This document shows, piece by piece, positions 38,917 through 48,911 of a DNA stretch of 64,000 nucleotides. The translations under genes and the position numbers were made by a program. The notes below the pieces were generated by a model, which was not told the origin of the DNA, searched no databases, and saw only the letters and a program-made list of their open reading frames with translations. The number at the start of each line of letters is the position of its first letter. The first letter of the stretch is position 1. The stretch comes from Patescibacteria group bacterium UBA5532. GTDB taxonomy: Bacteria > Patescibacteriota > Gracilibacteria > BD1-5 > UBA2023. The stretch spans positions 43,925-107,924 of the forward strand of contig DINU01000005.1 of the NCBI GenBank assembly GCA_002426885.1. The letters run 5' to 3'.

Positions 38917-38940
38917 AAAGACCCCGGAAAAGAGGTCTTT
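38917..38940 (-). terminator. Rho-independent terminator
   Basis: Stem AAAGACC/GGTCTTT with a 10-nt loop, followed on the minus strand by a run of T (complement of the A run at 38911-38919). It ends the transcript of the 38954-39430 gene, upstream of the helicase. Confidence 0.75.
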
Positions 38941-38953
38941 CAGAAGAACGAGA

Positions 38954-39430
38954 TTATTTCTGATTCTGGAAAAATTTCTGCGCTTTCTGGTATGAGCTAT
39001 CGAGCGATTTCTTGGCAGATTCGAGCCATTCATTGACAGTCTCCTCATTGACGCTGTCGATCATTTCCATCGCTTTTGCTTTTCCAGACTCGAGGATCTC
39101 CATACGTCGATCGTACGCATTCTGGACCTTCTCGAGAATCGCCTCTTTCGAGACTCATTTCTCAGCGAGTGAATCTTTCATCGAGTTTACCTCAGTCATG
39201 AAGCTATCAGTAATTTCTTTCCCTTTTGCCTGGAGATCATCCCATGTCTCGACATCTTCGAAGTTCATGACGACGAAGTCTCGAACATCAGAATATGCAG
39301 ATTTATGGATATCGACGATCTCGTCGAGGAACGATGCATCTTTATTTTTTTTATCTTTTTGGTACTTGATCGCAAGTGCCATACCAGCAGCGTAGCCAGT
39401 CAGAAGACCGAAAAATCATTTAAATCCCAT
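38954..39430 (-). CDS. Small YtxH-like protein
   Basis: 158 aa. A short glycine-rich hydrophobic N-terminus (GFFGLLTGYAAGMALAIKYQKDKK) is followed by long charged helices that look coiled-coil to the end. This layout resembles YtxH/gas-vesicle-type membrane-associated proteins of unknown role. UGA appears as Gly twice. Followed by its own terminator. Confidence 0.55.
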
Positions 39431-39458
39431 ATGAGAAAATGTTAAAGAATAAGTATAC

Positions 39459-39875
39459 CTATTTTACATAATATGGTCGGATTTCAAAAAGAATATACAT
39501 TTCCAGAAGAAAAAGGAAAATTCCGGGAACCTGAAGTAAGATGAGAAATCCAAAAAGTCCGATAAGTGCACTGTAGAAGAGCTTATTCCATCAGGATTTC
39601 TGACCTTTTCTGAGATCGTTATATGCGAGGAAAAAGAGAACCGCCATGCTGATGCCGATAATCACAGAAAACCACGATCGTACAGAAGACACGGCTGGCA
39701 GGAAGAACATCGCTCCGAAGAGCCCGAGCGCGAGTATGATCGCAAGGATGAGACTGACTTGTGGCACCATCGAGACGATCGTTCTTCGTCCATTTTCCTG
39801 AATATGTGGTACAGAACCGAAGAATCGTACGAGCGCTTCTTCGAAGCGAGCAAATTGTTTTTTAAAGTCTTTCAT
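39459..39875 (-). CDS. Small integral membrane protein
   Basis: 138 aa. A charged N-terminus (MKDFKKQFARFEEALVRFFG) and about four membrane segments (VSLILAIILALGLFGAMFFL, WFSVIIGISMAVLFFLAYN, LIGLFGFLILLQVPGIFLFL and nearby). No recognised family. It ends YVK-TAG. It lies in a group of envelope genes on the minus strand, starting 33 nt after the next gene's stop. Confidence 0.6.
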
Positions 39876-39908
39876 AGGGAAAAGATATGAAAATGAAGTA
39901 TGTCGAAA

Positions 39909-41087
39909 TTATGCATCTGTATCGGTGAGACGAGTCCGCGTCATTGCGCCGATCATCGCACCGAGAGCAAGAAATGTGATGAAGAAAGTGATCCCACTGA
40001 GTATCGCAAAGACAAGTGCGATACCGGCGAGAATCAGGAGTTTTTTCCAGACGGAATATTTTTCTCCCTTGAGCTGCTTAAAGATGAGTCCAGCTGTCCC
40101 GAGGAAAGCGATTAACTTCGCAAATACGATGCTAAATACGAAGGACATCGCCCCGAAAAGTCAGAGAGGGATACCGATGATCGTACAGAGAAGAATCACA
40201 CTCACAAGCGGAAGGATCAGATAAAAGAGTGCTCCATAGAGCAGACTTTTCCATGGAGATTTTATGAAAAATGCTCCAGTCTTCAGGAAGAACTTCTGGA
40301 AGATGAAGAAAAGTGCTGACCCAATGATGAAAAGGGAGAAAAAACGATAGATGAGATATGCGATGAAAAAGTTCATGAACATCGGCGCTATCGGCGTCAT
40401 AGCAAATGCATCTTGATCTTGAATATAGGTCGTGTTTGGAAGTGCGTCGAGCTCAGGATGTCGCACGGAAGAGGTATACTCTATTTTCCCAGAGATTACA
40501 GCATTTGGACCGAGAATCGGTGTCGAATCTCGACTCAAGAGAAGGGCCAGGTCTCCTTGTATTTGCGCATCGATCATGACCTTCTTCCCAGCGATGCGCA
40601 CATTTCCCGCGACATTTCCCGCGAGTGATACTGTCTGTCCCGCAAGAAGTACATCTCGTCCGATAGTCACCCCTGAGTTAACATAGATTTCTTCTCAGAA
40701 AGCCATGAGCTCCCCAGCGATCGCATCTTTTACGAAGATAACTCCCCCAGCAACCCGTAGATCTCCCTCGACTTTCTTATTGACATCGATCTCACCCCCC
40801 ATGATAAAAGCATCATTCCCGATCGTCTCATTGACGGCGATCTCCGATCCGACGATAAAAGCATTATCGAGGACACTTCCCTGTAGATCGAGCTTCTGTC
40901 ATGCAAAAAAGACATCCCCCATAACAGGTGAGACGACATCGACAGCATCACCTACAATGTAGGCATTATCATCGAGCGTACCATCGACACGAAGTGGCTC
41001 ACTATCACCAGTAAGTGTGACGTACGCGGACGCCGAGAGAGGAAAACTCGCGATGAGTACCCCGACAAGTACATGAAATAATTTCAT
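39909..41087 (-). CDS. Exported bactofilin-like polymer-forming protein with membrane tail
   Basis: 392 aa. Signal peptide MKLFHVLVGVLIASFPLSASA, then repeated beta-helix turns in the style of polymer-forming (bactofilin) domains: DGTLDDNAYIVGDAV, GSVLDNAFIVGSEI, GNDAFIMGGEIDVNKKVEGDLRVAGG, AGNVAGNVRIAGKKV. The second half is hydrophobic with about five membrane helices (FFIAYLIYRFFSLFIIGSAL and onward). The combination of an extracytoplasmic beta-helix and membrane half suggests an envelope scaffold. Start ATG 41087. Confidence 0.7.
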
Positions 41088-41146
41088 AAAAGGGAGTGAG
41101 AAATAAGTGATGGCATTGTATATGTTTCCACGAAAAATCAAACTCT

Positions 41147-42394
41147 CTATTTTTTATTACCGACCTCAAGCTGAGTGAGATATGCTTCGATCTGATCTCC
41201 GTGCTTCTCGAGTGTTTGTCTCTGCATCTCGAGACGCATCTTCTGTGCTTCGAGTGCACTGAGAGATGAGGTCTCATATACTCCCCCTACTCAGGGATTT
41301 TTTTCTATCATATCGATCTGCGCCTGAAGTTCATCGATCGTCTTCGTGATCAGAAGATGATTCTGCAGGAGAAGATCGCGGATATCGCGAAGTGGAAGGA
41401 TGATCTGCGTACGGATCCAGCCAGAATATGTGTCGAAGTTAAAAATATCACGATACTCAGAGTTCATGAGAATTTTCCGGAGTTTTTGTGAGTCATCGAG
41501 CGATGTTTTTGCGAGCTGATTCACACTTTTTATTCCATCCTGAATCTTGGTCAGGAGCGCATCCTTCCATTCATTTTCCCTTGCATCAGTAAAAAAATCA
41601 GACAAATCACGATTGGTCTCGCGAAGTTGTCACGATGCAATATCGATATCAGTAAAAAGATCATGGATACGCTGGACGGTATGCCCGATCATTCGGAGAA
41701 AGATGCGATTCACGATCATGAATCCGAGCGAGAAAATCCAGATAAAGAAGAGTCCCCCGATATATACCGCGATCAGAGAAAGAGTGTAAATAATCCCGAG
41801 AAGAATCACGAATAACATGGCATTCGAGCTATTTCGTGAATGTGAGCCTCGCCCCATTAGCTGAAAGCCTCTTGCCCATCATGCCTGTATCGTCTCGACG
41901 ACTTTCTGAAATAATCGATTCTTCGAGTCCTGGATATGCGACGGCTGGAAAAGTGGCTCGTCGAACTCTTTTTCCCATTTTCCGATCTTTTCACGATATT
42001 TCGGAAGCTCAGTGTATGGAATAATCTCTCCTCAGAACGAGATCGCCGTGTCAGTCAGGACCACATTCGCAGTATTCGTCAGGAGAAGCGATCGGCGCAC
42101 TGTGAGGAAAAAGATGTAGAAAAAAATCAGAAGGATCGAAAATCCAAGCACGAGAAAAAATCCGAGAAATCCGCCGAGAACTCCCGCAAGAATCGAGAAT
42201 CCTCCGATCCAGAGGCTCAGATATGAGAGAAGATTCAGGTAGTCGCGCTGGATCGAGGTCTTGATCTCTTCAGACGATATCCACTTATAGAGGTAAAATC
42301 CCTTGGCGTAAATCTCCGTCTTTGCCTCCTCAGAGAGCGGAAGTGGGATCTCCTGAGTGCCTTCTTCTGGGAGTGTTTTTGTACGAGTGAGCAT
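41147..42394 (-). CDS. Membrane protein with long C-terminal coiled coil
   Basis: 415 aa in one frame once UGA is read as Gly. Two pairs of membrane helices (LSYLSLWIGGFSILAGVLGG plus FSILLIFFYIFFLTV; then AMLFVILLGIIYTLSLIAVY plus FFIWIFSLGFMIVN) separated by a soluble loop of about 75 residues, then about 170 residues of charged helix (for example LLLQNHLLITKTIDELQAQIDMIEKN). Start ATG 42394 is preceded by a good promoter. No family recognised; structural membrane role inferred only. Confidence 0.6.
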
Positions 42395-42413
42395 GGAGTG
42401 AAATAATGGCGCG

Positions 42414-42442
42414 ATTATACAAAAAATAATTTGATTAGACAA
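42414..42442 (-). promoter_or_regulatory. Promoter of the 41147-42394 gene
   Basis: Minus strand TTGTCT (42442-42437), 17-nt spacer, perfect TATAAT (42419-42414), 20 nt before the ATG at 42394. Confidence 0.7.
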
Positions 42443-42560
42443 ATCGAAAAAAAATTATATTATTCTTCGCGCTCGGGAAATTATATGAGATTTCTGGATG
42501 TGACCTCAGAGAGGTCTCTCCGCGAGAAAGATCAGAATCTCGAGTAGACACAATCCCTTC

Positions 42561-42636
42561 GGGAATGTAGCTCAGTAGGTAGAGCGGCGCCCTTTTAAGG
42601 CGAAGGTCGCGGGTTCGAGCCCCGCCATTCCCACCA
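42561..42636 (+). tRNA. tRNA-Lys (anticodon UUU)
   Basis: 76 nt including an encoded CCA. Acceptor GGGAATG/CATTCCC, D arm GCTC/GAGC, anticodon loop CTTTTAA, T arm GCGGG-TTCGAGC-CCCGC. The outermost anticodon-stem pair is a G-A mismatch. A terminator follows after 10 nt. Confidence 0.95.
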
Positions 42637-42646
42637 TTTGTCACGC

Positions 42647-42671
42647 AAAACCCCACTTTCGTGGGGTTTTT
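42647..42671 (+). terminator. Terminator after tRNA-Lys
   Basis: Stem AAAACCCCAC/GTGGGGTTTT with a TTTC loop and a T run, directly after the tRNA. Confidence 0.85.
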
Positions 42672-42694
42672 AAGTGAAAAGATCTGAAAAATAC

Positions 42695-42858
42695 TGGGGC
42701 TCGAACCCGCAGCGATACCGACGAGGTACGAGTCGGAAAGATGTTGTGCCTCGATGGCACATCTTATCGCAAGGTGTTTTCCGAAGCGAGTACTGATATT
42801 TGAGCAGAGCGAAAAGTCAGAACGAGACTGAGGAAAAGCACCCTGCCATTCCTATCAT
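42695..42858 (-). ncRNA. Candidate structured RNA between two terminators
   Basis: No protein frame explains this spacer. On the minus strand a promoter-like pair TTGCTG and TATGAT with a 16-nt spacer (about 42852-42879) leads into a sequence with successive helices: GGTGcTTTTCC pairing with GGAAAACACC (enclosing about 50 nt), AAGATGTGCC with GGCACaACATCTT, CCGAC with GTCGG, and a final CTG-GGG/CCC-CAG hairpin with the tRNA T-arm-like box GGGTTCGAGCCC. Pairing is consistent with a folded RNA of about 165 nt. I cannot match it to RNase P, tmRNA, SRP or 6S RNA. Strand and ends are inferred. Confidence 0.4.
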
Positions 42859-42883
42859 AGACCACAAGATTTTCTCAGCAAGT

Positions 42884-42913
42884 AAAAATAACCCCAGAAT
42901 CGGGGTTATTTTT
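42884..42913. terminator. Bidirectional terminator after the CorC-type gene
   Basis: Stem AAAAATAACCCC/GGGGTTATTTTT with a 6-nt loop, placed 18 nt after the CorC-type stop on the minus strand and able to work both ways. Confidence 0.8.
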
Positions 42914-42931
42914 AAATGATTCAACAGAAAT

Positions 42932-44371
42932 CTAACCCTCATCAGATCTCTTCGCATCTTTATTTTCCCACGAGAAGTCTACTTGAAAATTGACATATCA
43001 AAGAAGGTCACGAATTGGCAGAGCATTCTGGGCTCACAGAGCTTCTGCAATATCTTCACAGAATAAATCAAGCCATTTCTACCCTTTCGGATCGAACCGC
43101 ACCAAGACTTTCTGGATGACGCCTCACTCGATAGAATCGACGGAAAGCGTGATCGATCCTTTCTCTGAGGAGAAGTCAAGTGCATCATCTTTTTTCGGGA
43201 ATCCTTCCATCTCAGTACTCAGTACATACGCAAGGCTCTTCCCAATATATTCTTCGAGTGACTCGAACTCATGGGGAGCAAGATCAAATTCCTCGAGGAC
43301 ATCTTCGATAAGCGCTGTCCCGACGGCTTCGAGGACATTATTTCCCATTCGTTTGATATAGATTTCTTCGCGATCTTTTTCATCCTTAATATCTCAGAAT
43401 ACCTCCTCGAGGACATCTTCCATCGTGACGATCCCCGCTGTCCCACCATGCTCATCGATCACGAGCGCGATATGGCGCCGTGATTTCTGGAATTTCTCGA
43501 AGAGATCATCGAGTGGCTGGGTAAAAGAAACACGAAGAATCTTCTCGAGATCGAGCTCTCGGAGAGTCCGATCGCCATATCACTGTGCCTGAAGTTTAAA
43601 AGCTTCTCGGAAAGTAATCACATATTCGATATGATCGACATTCGTCTCATAGACTGGGATGCGTGAGTGTGACGCATTCATGAAGAATTTGCATACATCT
43701 GCGACAGACATATCGATCGATACGAAGTCGACATTCACTCGCGGTGTCATGACGGATTCTGCGGTCATATCTCCGAGTGTGAGAAGATTTTTGATCTGGC
43801 GTTTTTCTTCTTGTTCTACGACACCATCCGCATGCGATGCATCGATCAGTGCTTCGAATTCCTTCGGACTCATTTTGCGTGATGCGTCCGATCCGATTAT
43901 TTTCGCGATACTCTTCACGAAGAAGTTCAGAAAAAAAGAAATCGGATAAAAAATCACGATCAGCACGCGATAGATCGGAGCGGATAACAGTGCGATCGAC
44001 GAGGCATACCTGAGACAAATCGTCTTCGGAGTAATTTCTCAGAACATAAGGAGAATGAGTGTGACTCATCCTGTCGCTATCGCGATCCCATATTCATTCG
44101 GAAGCCCGAGACTCCCCGCGAGTGTCAGCGAGAGCATCGTCGCGAGTGAAGAAGCTCCGACATTTACCAGATTATTTCCTATGAGGATCGTGATCAGCAG
44201 TGTGTCACTATCTTTCTTGATTATCTCGAGCGATCGAGCTCATGATTTTTTTTCCCGTTTCAGTCAGGTAATCGTGTGTTTACTCAGACTCATGAGGGCG
44301 ATCTCTGTACCAGAGAAAAATGCAGACAAAAGGATAAGAACGACAAAAACAAATCACAAATATGGATCCAC
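42932..44371 (-). CDS. CorC/HlyC-family CNNM transporter-like protein
   Basis: 479 aa. The N-terminal DUF21 membrane domain (LLSAFFSGTEIALMSLSKH, IGNNLVNVGASSLATM, TPKTICLRYA) is followed by a CBS pair (MTPRVNVDFVSIDMSVADV, HSRIPVYETNVDHI, ALVIDEHGGTAGIVTMEDVLEEV) and a CorC_HlyC domain (residues about 380-440). Related proteins export or sense Mg/Co or affect membrane stability. I chose GTG 44371 (VDPYLGFVFVVLILLSAFFSG), because upstream the frame meets TAA and relatives commonly begin MDP. UGA is Gly in TGLKREKKSG and MFGEITPK. Promoter at 44443-44470. Confidence 0.85.
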
Positions 44372-44442
44372 GGATGTAAGGAAAGGGATAAAAGGAAAAA
44401 TGATCCGTTACATATTTCTGACGAATCATGTTTTACTGTACT

Positions 44443-44470
44443 ATATTACAAAAAAGCGATTTTTAGTCAA
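44443..44470 (-). promoter_or_regulatory. Promoter of the CorC-type gene
   Basis: Minus strand TTGACT (44470-44465), 16-nt spacer, TAATAT (44448-44443), about 70 nt before GTG 44371. Confidence 0.6.
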
Positions 44471-44576
44471 AAATATTCAAAGAAAGTATAGAATAAACCC
44501 TCAAATGTATATTCATACAAGAAAGGATGTAGTGTGTGGAAAAATCTCCCCAAAAACACGAAAAAAATAATATACG

Positions 44577-44650
44577 TGGTATCCCCGACAAGAATCGAAC
44601 TTGTGTCTAAGCCTTAGGAGTGCCTTGTTTTTCCACTAAACTACGGGGAC
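44577..44650 (-). tRNA. tRNA-Arg (anticodon CCU)
   Basis: 74 nt with encoded CCA. Acceptor GTCCCCG/CGGGGAT, D stem GTTT/AAAC, anticodon loop CTCCTAA, T arm ACAAG-TTCGATT-CTTGT. The base pair closing the anticodon loop is A-G mismatched. It reads AGG codons. Confidence 0.92.
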
Positions 44651-44752
44651 AAATCTTCGCACAGAATAGGGAGATTTCTCTTTTTTGCAAGAAAGAAGAA
44701 GACTTGCAATTGCGAAAAGTTACATACAATAGAGTCGTCCTATCACTTTTCT

Positions 44753-45526
44753 ATGGTACCACGCACGACCAAGAAGCAAGCCACAACCACCGAAAAACAA
44801 AACGCAACGACGAAAAAGTCGACACCATCGAAAAAAAATCAGAAAAAAACTCCCACACTCCAGGATGATGCGATTATCGAGCTTCCGACATGGGAAGGAC
44901 CGAAAAGACCTGGAGTATTTAAGCGATTCTGACTCAAGAAAGAAACTCCATCGATACCACTTCGAGCCGAAGAAATACAAGAAATATCAAAAGAACTTGA
45001 AAATCCAGTCAGAGAGGAAGAAGGAGCTCCGCAGATATCCGAGGAAATCTCGGAAGAAATCGTAAAAACCCCAGAAGAAGAACATACAGAAAAAATCCAG
45101 AAAGTCGATGAAGCACTCTCATGATGAGAGAGAAAACAGCTGAAGCAAGAGGATATCGAGCCTGTGATTCATCTCGTAAATGCGATCGAGTCACTCGGGC
45201 TACAGGAATTTATCGAGTATATACGTTCGCCATGGCGACTCCTCTGGCCGAACTTCGTCGCCGGTGTCGCACGTGGCTTCGGTGCACTCGTCGGAGCGAC
45301 GATCGTCGTCGCACTCGTCATCTGGTGACTGACACAGCTCGTCGGCATCCCTTTTATCGGATCATACATAGAGCCTCTTGCGAGTACAGTCGAGACAGAA
45401 CTTCAGAAGTATATCGAGAGTACGAACTATAACTCGCATTTTGTGAGTATCGAGGAATCGCTTGATGCAATTCATACGACACTTGGATGAGAAAATAACG
45501 CACCAACTGGCTCATGATCACAATAG
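44753..45526 (+). CDS. DUF5665-like membrane protein with Lys/Thr-rich N-terminal tail
   Basis: 257 aa. The first about 40 residues are rich in Lys and Thr (TTKKQATTTEKQNATTKKST), then an acidic stretch, and near residue 160 the segment IRSPWRLLWPNFVAGVARG followed by one membrane helix (LVGATIVVALVIWGLTQLV) and GIPFIGSYIEPLA, which matches DUF5665. Function unknown. A weak promoter (TTGCAA, TACAAT) lies at about 44704-44730. Its end overlaps fmt by 13 nt, heading a plus-strand run of translation and transport genes. Confidence 0.65.
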
Positions 45527-46449
45527 GTTTTTTCGGGACTCCCGAGCTTGCATCGTGTATTCTTGATAGTTTTCTGAAAGATCAGGACTATACGGTCGCG
45601 TTCGTCGTGACGAATCCTGATGCTCCACAGGGTCGGAAGCAGACTCTCACAGAGACTCCAGTGAAGAAACGCGCTACAGAAGATCAAATTCCCGTCTTTA
45701 CCCCTGAGAAGATCCGAAATAATACAGAATTCCTCGAGACAATACGAGCATTTTCAGTCGACTATATCATCGTCGTCGCGTATGGAAAGATTCTTCCGCG
45801 AGAGATCCTCGAGCTTCCAGAGAAAATGTGTGTCAATGTACATTTTTCACTCCTTCCGAAATATCGTGGTGCATCGCCTATACAGTCAGCACTGCTCCAT
45901 GGTGAGACAGAGACCGGCATGACGATCATGAGGATGAATGAGAAAATGGATGAATGAGATATTATTTTTCAGGAAAAAATAATGATCTCCGAGAGAGAAA
46001 CGAGTGGGACACTCTTCGCGAAATTCTGTGATCAGTCTGGCAATGTCGTCACGAATATCATACAGAGACTCCACGCAGGCGAACTCGAGCCAATACCTCA
46101 GGATCACACACAAGCCACGTATGTCGAGAAAATAGCGAAAAATGACGGACTGATAGACTGGACGAAAAATGCGGAAGATATTTATCATCGATGGCAGGCT
46201 TTTACCCCGTGGCCATGAATTTTCACATTTCTGGATGGTAAACGTCTCCTCCTCGAAGAAGTGACCTGGGATTCTGCTGACTCTGACGTACTTCCAGGGA
46301 CGATATTTCAGAGAGATGATACGATCGGGATCGCATGTGGAGCAGGAGTGCTCACTCCGAAGAAGCTCAAGCTCGAAGGAAAAACATCACAAACCCTCGA
46401 AGAATTCAGACGCTGACATCAGAATCTGATCGGAAAACACCTCGGATAA
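45514..46449 (+). CDS. fmt: Methionyl-tRNA formyltransferase
   Basis: 311 aa. It formylates initiator Met-tRNA. The N-terminal Rossmann fold begins GFFGTPELASCIL, the folate site is VNVHFSLLPKYRGASPIQSAL with the SLLPKYRG signature, and TGMTIMRMNEKMDEGDII carries a UGA at the invariant Gly. The C-terminal OB-like domain starts near ALEPIPQ-type sequence LEPIPQDHTQATYVEKIAKNDG... and ends LIGKHLG. It overlaps the upstream gene. Confidence 0.95.
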
Positions 46450-46473
46450 TTTTTATTTATTTTTTCTTTCTTT

Positions 46474-46878
46474 ATGGCTACGATCTTTTCTCGTATTATC
46501 GCATGAGAAGTCCCTTCGTACAAGATATACGAAGATGAGTACACTTTCGCGTTTCTCGATATTCATCCGACGGCGCTCGGACATACGCTTATCGTCCCGA
46601 AAATAGAAGTCGATTATTTTGTCGATGTTCCAGAGCCGTTTTATACAGCTGTTTTTCAGGTCGCGAAAAAGCTCGCACCAGCGATCCAGCGTGCGACAGG
46701 ATGTAAGCGAATCAGTACGCTGATCGCAGGATTCGAAGTCCATCATTTTCACTATCATCTGATCCCGACCAACTCTCTCGCAGAGATCCAGTCTGGGAAG
46801 TCGAGCTCCGCTTCCCCACAAGATCTCGAGATGATGCAACAGAAAATTCTCGAAGAACTCGAAAACACTCAGCAGTAA
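46474..46878 (+). CDS. HIT-family nucleotide-binding protein
   Basis: 134 aa. The histidine triad HHFHYHLIP (H-x-H-x-H) near residue 92 and IIAGEVPSYKIYEDEYTFAFLDIHPTALGHTLIVPK define the Hint branch of HIT proteins, which hydrolyse nucleoside phosphoramidates. UGA codes the Gly in IIAGEVPS, the standard glycine of this family. It sits 24 nt after fmt. Confidence 0.93.
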
Positions 46879-46881
46879 AAT

Positions 46882-47646
46882 ATGTTTGTTATCGCTCAGA
46901 ACACATTTCGTGAACTTCTCCGGAGTAAGCTCGTGTCGCTGATTTTTTTTATAGGGATCGCGCTCATACTGCTCTCACTCGGACTGAAAACTCTTTCTCT
47001 CTGAGAGACTTCGCGTATGCTCATCGATTACGGACTCTCGTTCATAGAGCTCACGGGAGTAGTACTGATTCTCATTATTACACCGTGACTCATCACACGC
47101 GAGATATCTGAGCGGACGCTCTATCTTCTGCTCGCAAAGCCGATACCACGCGAGAGAATTATCCTCGGAAAATGGCTCTGACTCGCATGAGTGCTTGGAT
47201 GTGTGGTACTGAGTCAGATGCTCGTTCTCTGAATCTTATTTTTTCTGGAACATATTCCGATCGAGTGAATCTTCTGGGTCGCACTCCTCGGAATCTATGG
47301 AAAACTCCTGATTTTATCAGCTATCTCGCTATTTCTCACGATCTGAGTCAGCCCATTTATTGCACAGTTCGCGACGCTCGTGCTCTACTGGATAGGACAC
47401 AGTACGTTTCTGATTCTCGACTTTTCAGACCGTCATGGAAATACTGCGTACGCAATACTCGGACATATCTTCGCTGGTATATTTCCGAATTTCTCGAGCC
47501 TGAATCTGAAGACGCTCGTATGAACCGGAGTGTCGATAGATGTAAATTCTATTTTGCTCGCATTTCTGAGCGCGATCCTCTATCTTCTTGTGATTCTCAT
47601 CTTGATGGGAGTGGTATTCCGCAGGAAAAAATACGACACAATCTAG
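46882..47646 (+). CDS. ABC-2 type transporter permease
   Basis: 254 aa with six membrane helices. The start MFVIAQNTFRELLRSKLVS and the cytoplasmic loop ITREISERTLYLLLAKPIPRERIILGKWLGL are typical of ABC-2 export permeases. At least six glycines are UGA, most within membrane segments, so a standard-code reading hides this gene completely. No ATPase is adjacent; the ABC ATPase at 57607-58365 is of the matching class but 10 kb away. It lies 3 nt after the HIT gene. Confidence 0.82.
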
Positions 47647-47664
47647 AAAAATATCTTCCAATCC

Positions 47665-48327
47665 ATGAATCCTGACTTTCCAGAAGAATACATACGATGA
47701 CAGGTCTCGTATCTCGGACACACGATCTTCGTGACGCATGATGTCCTGATACCGCGACTCGAGACGGAAGTCCTGATCAAGCGCGCGAGAAAAATCCTGC
47801 AAAACACACATATTGAGACGATTCTCGATATCGGAACTGGCTCCGGAATCATCCCGATCTCGCTTCGGAATTATACAGCATGACAGATGTACGCGACCGA
47901 TATCTCTCCGGAAGCCCTTCGGATCGCCGAGAAAAATTTCCGATATAATCTCGACGAGAAACAGTGTACCTTCATAGAAAGTAATCTCCTAGAAAATATC
48001 CCGAATTCATCGATGAGAACACCACTTCTTATAACTGCGAATCTCCCGTATATAAAAAATGAGGACTGGGAAAATATGAGTGCCGATACACGCTACGAAC
48101 CACAGATTGCTCTCTTCTGAGGAGAAAAGACAGGATTCGAGCTCTATGAAAAATTATTGTATGCACTCGCGGAAAGACACGTGAATACTGCGATACTTCT
48201 CATAGAATTCTGATACGACCAGCTTCAGAATGCTCAGGATGAAGTAGAAAAATACGGCTGGAAAAGCGAAGTTTTTTCTGATTACGCTGGCATTCCTCGG
48301 TTCATGCAAATAAATATTGACATATAA
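47665..48327 (+). CDS. prmC: Release factor glutamine methyltransferase PrmC
   Basis: 220 aa; shorter than usual 280 because the N-terminal helical domain is mostly missing. It begins at the beta strands before LIPRLETEVLI; motif I is ILDIGTGSGIIPISL; the substrate motif is ANLPYI (NPPY in most relatives). PrmC methylates the GGQ glutamine of release factors. In an organism with UGA as Gly, RF2 should be absent and RF1 the sole target. Confidence 0.87.
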
Positions 48328-48375
48328 ATAATAGTATGCGATAATACTCTTGTTTATTTTTTATCTTTTTCCTGT

Positions 48376-48846
48376 ATGGATACAGTTCCTACTCGCGGAT
48401 TTTCGACACTTCCTGGAGTACCTCCAGTCTGAGGATATCCTCCGATGGAAAATACATTTTTCTTTACGGAGCTCTGGGGATGGTTTTTTCTTCTTTTTGC
48501 GCTCGCGCTTCTCATCCGCGGACCAAAACGACTTCTCGCTGATCTGACAGAGCTCGTCTCCTCACGAGCAAGTACTATCATCGTCGGATATACTGTCATG
48601 CTTCTCGGTCTGATCAGCATCCTTCAGTACAATACATGGAATCGTGGTATTCTGGAGGCATGTATCTCGCTCTTCGGTTGGCTGATGCTCCTGAAAGGAA
48701 TGGTATTCCTTATGTTTCCGAGCTGTCTTGAGCAAAAGATGAAATTTTTCGTGCGATATCCGATGCTTCTGACTGGGGCGCTCATATTTGCTATGCTTCT
48801 CTGAGTGTATCTCCTCGCTATATCCTATAATCTTCTCCCGTACTAG
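48376..48846 (+). CDS. Small membrane protein
   Basis: 156 aa. Three to four hydrophobic helices (FFLLFALALLIRG, IIVGYTVMLLGLISILQY, WLMLLKGMVFLMF, MLLTGALIFAMLLGVYLLAI). I placed the start at ATG 48376 giving an N-terminal tail rich in Pro and Gly; ATG 48445 (MENTFFF) is an equally possible start and leaves 133 aa. Function unknown. A terminator follows. Confidence 0.55.
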
Positions 48847-48870
48847 CGAGAAATTTTCTGAAGTAAAAAG

Positions 48871-48900
48871 AAATCTCGATCCAGAAGATCGAGATTTTCT
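48871..48900. terminator. Bidirectional terminator
   Basis: Stem AAATCTCGATC/GATCGAGATTT with a 5-nt loop between the plus-strand membrane gene and the minus-strand nusA, flanked by T/A runs on both sides. Confidence 0.8.
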
Positions 48901-48911
48901 ATTTGCTAATA

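Noticed and set aside
41147..41857. Separate gene starting at ATG 41857
   Set aside because: The frame continues upstream without UAA/UAG to ATG 42394, which has a strong promoter, so it is one longer protein.
42435..42656. Minus-strand frame over the tRNA-Lys with sequence GGNGGARTRDLRLKR
   Set aside because: This is the well-known false protein made by reading a tRNA gene antisense.
47172..47675. A 167-codon plus-strand frame without UGA
   Set aside because: It lies out of frame inside the ABC-2 permease gene, which reads correctly with UGA as Gly and has typical membrane helices.
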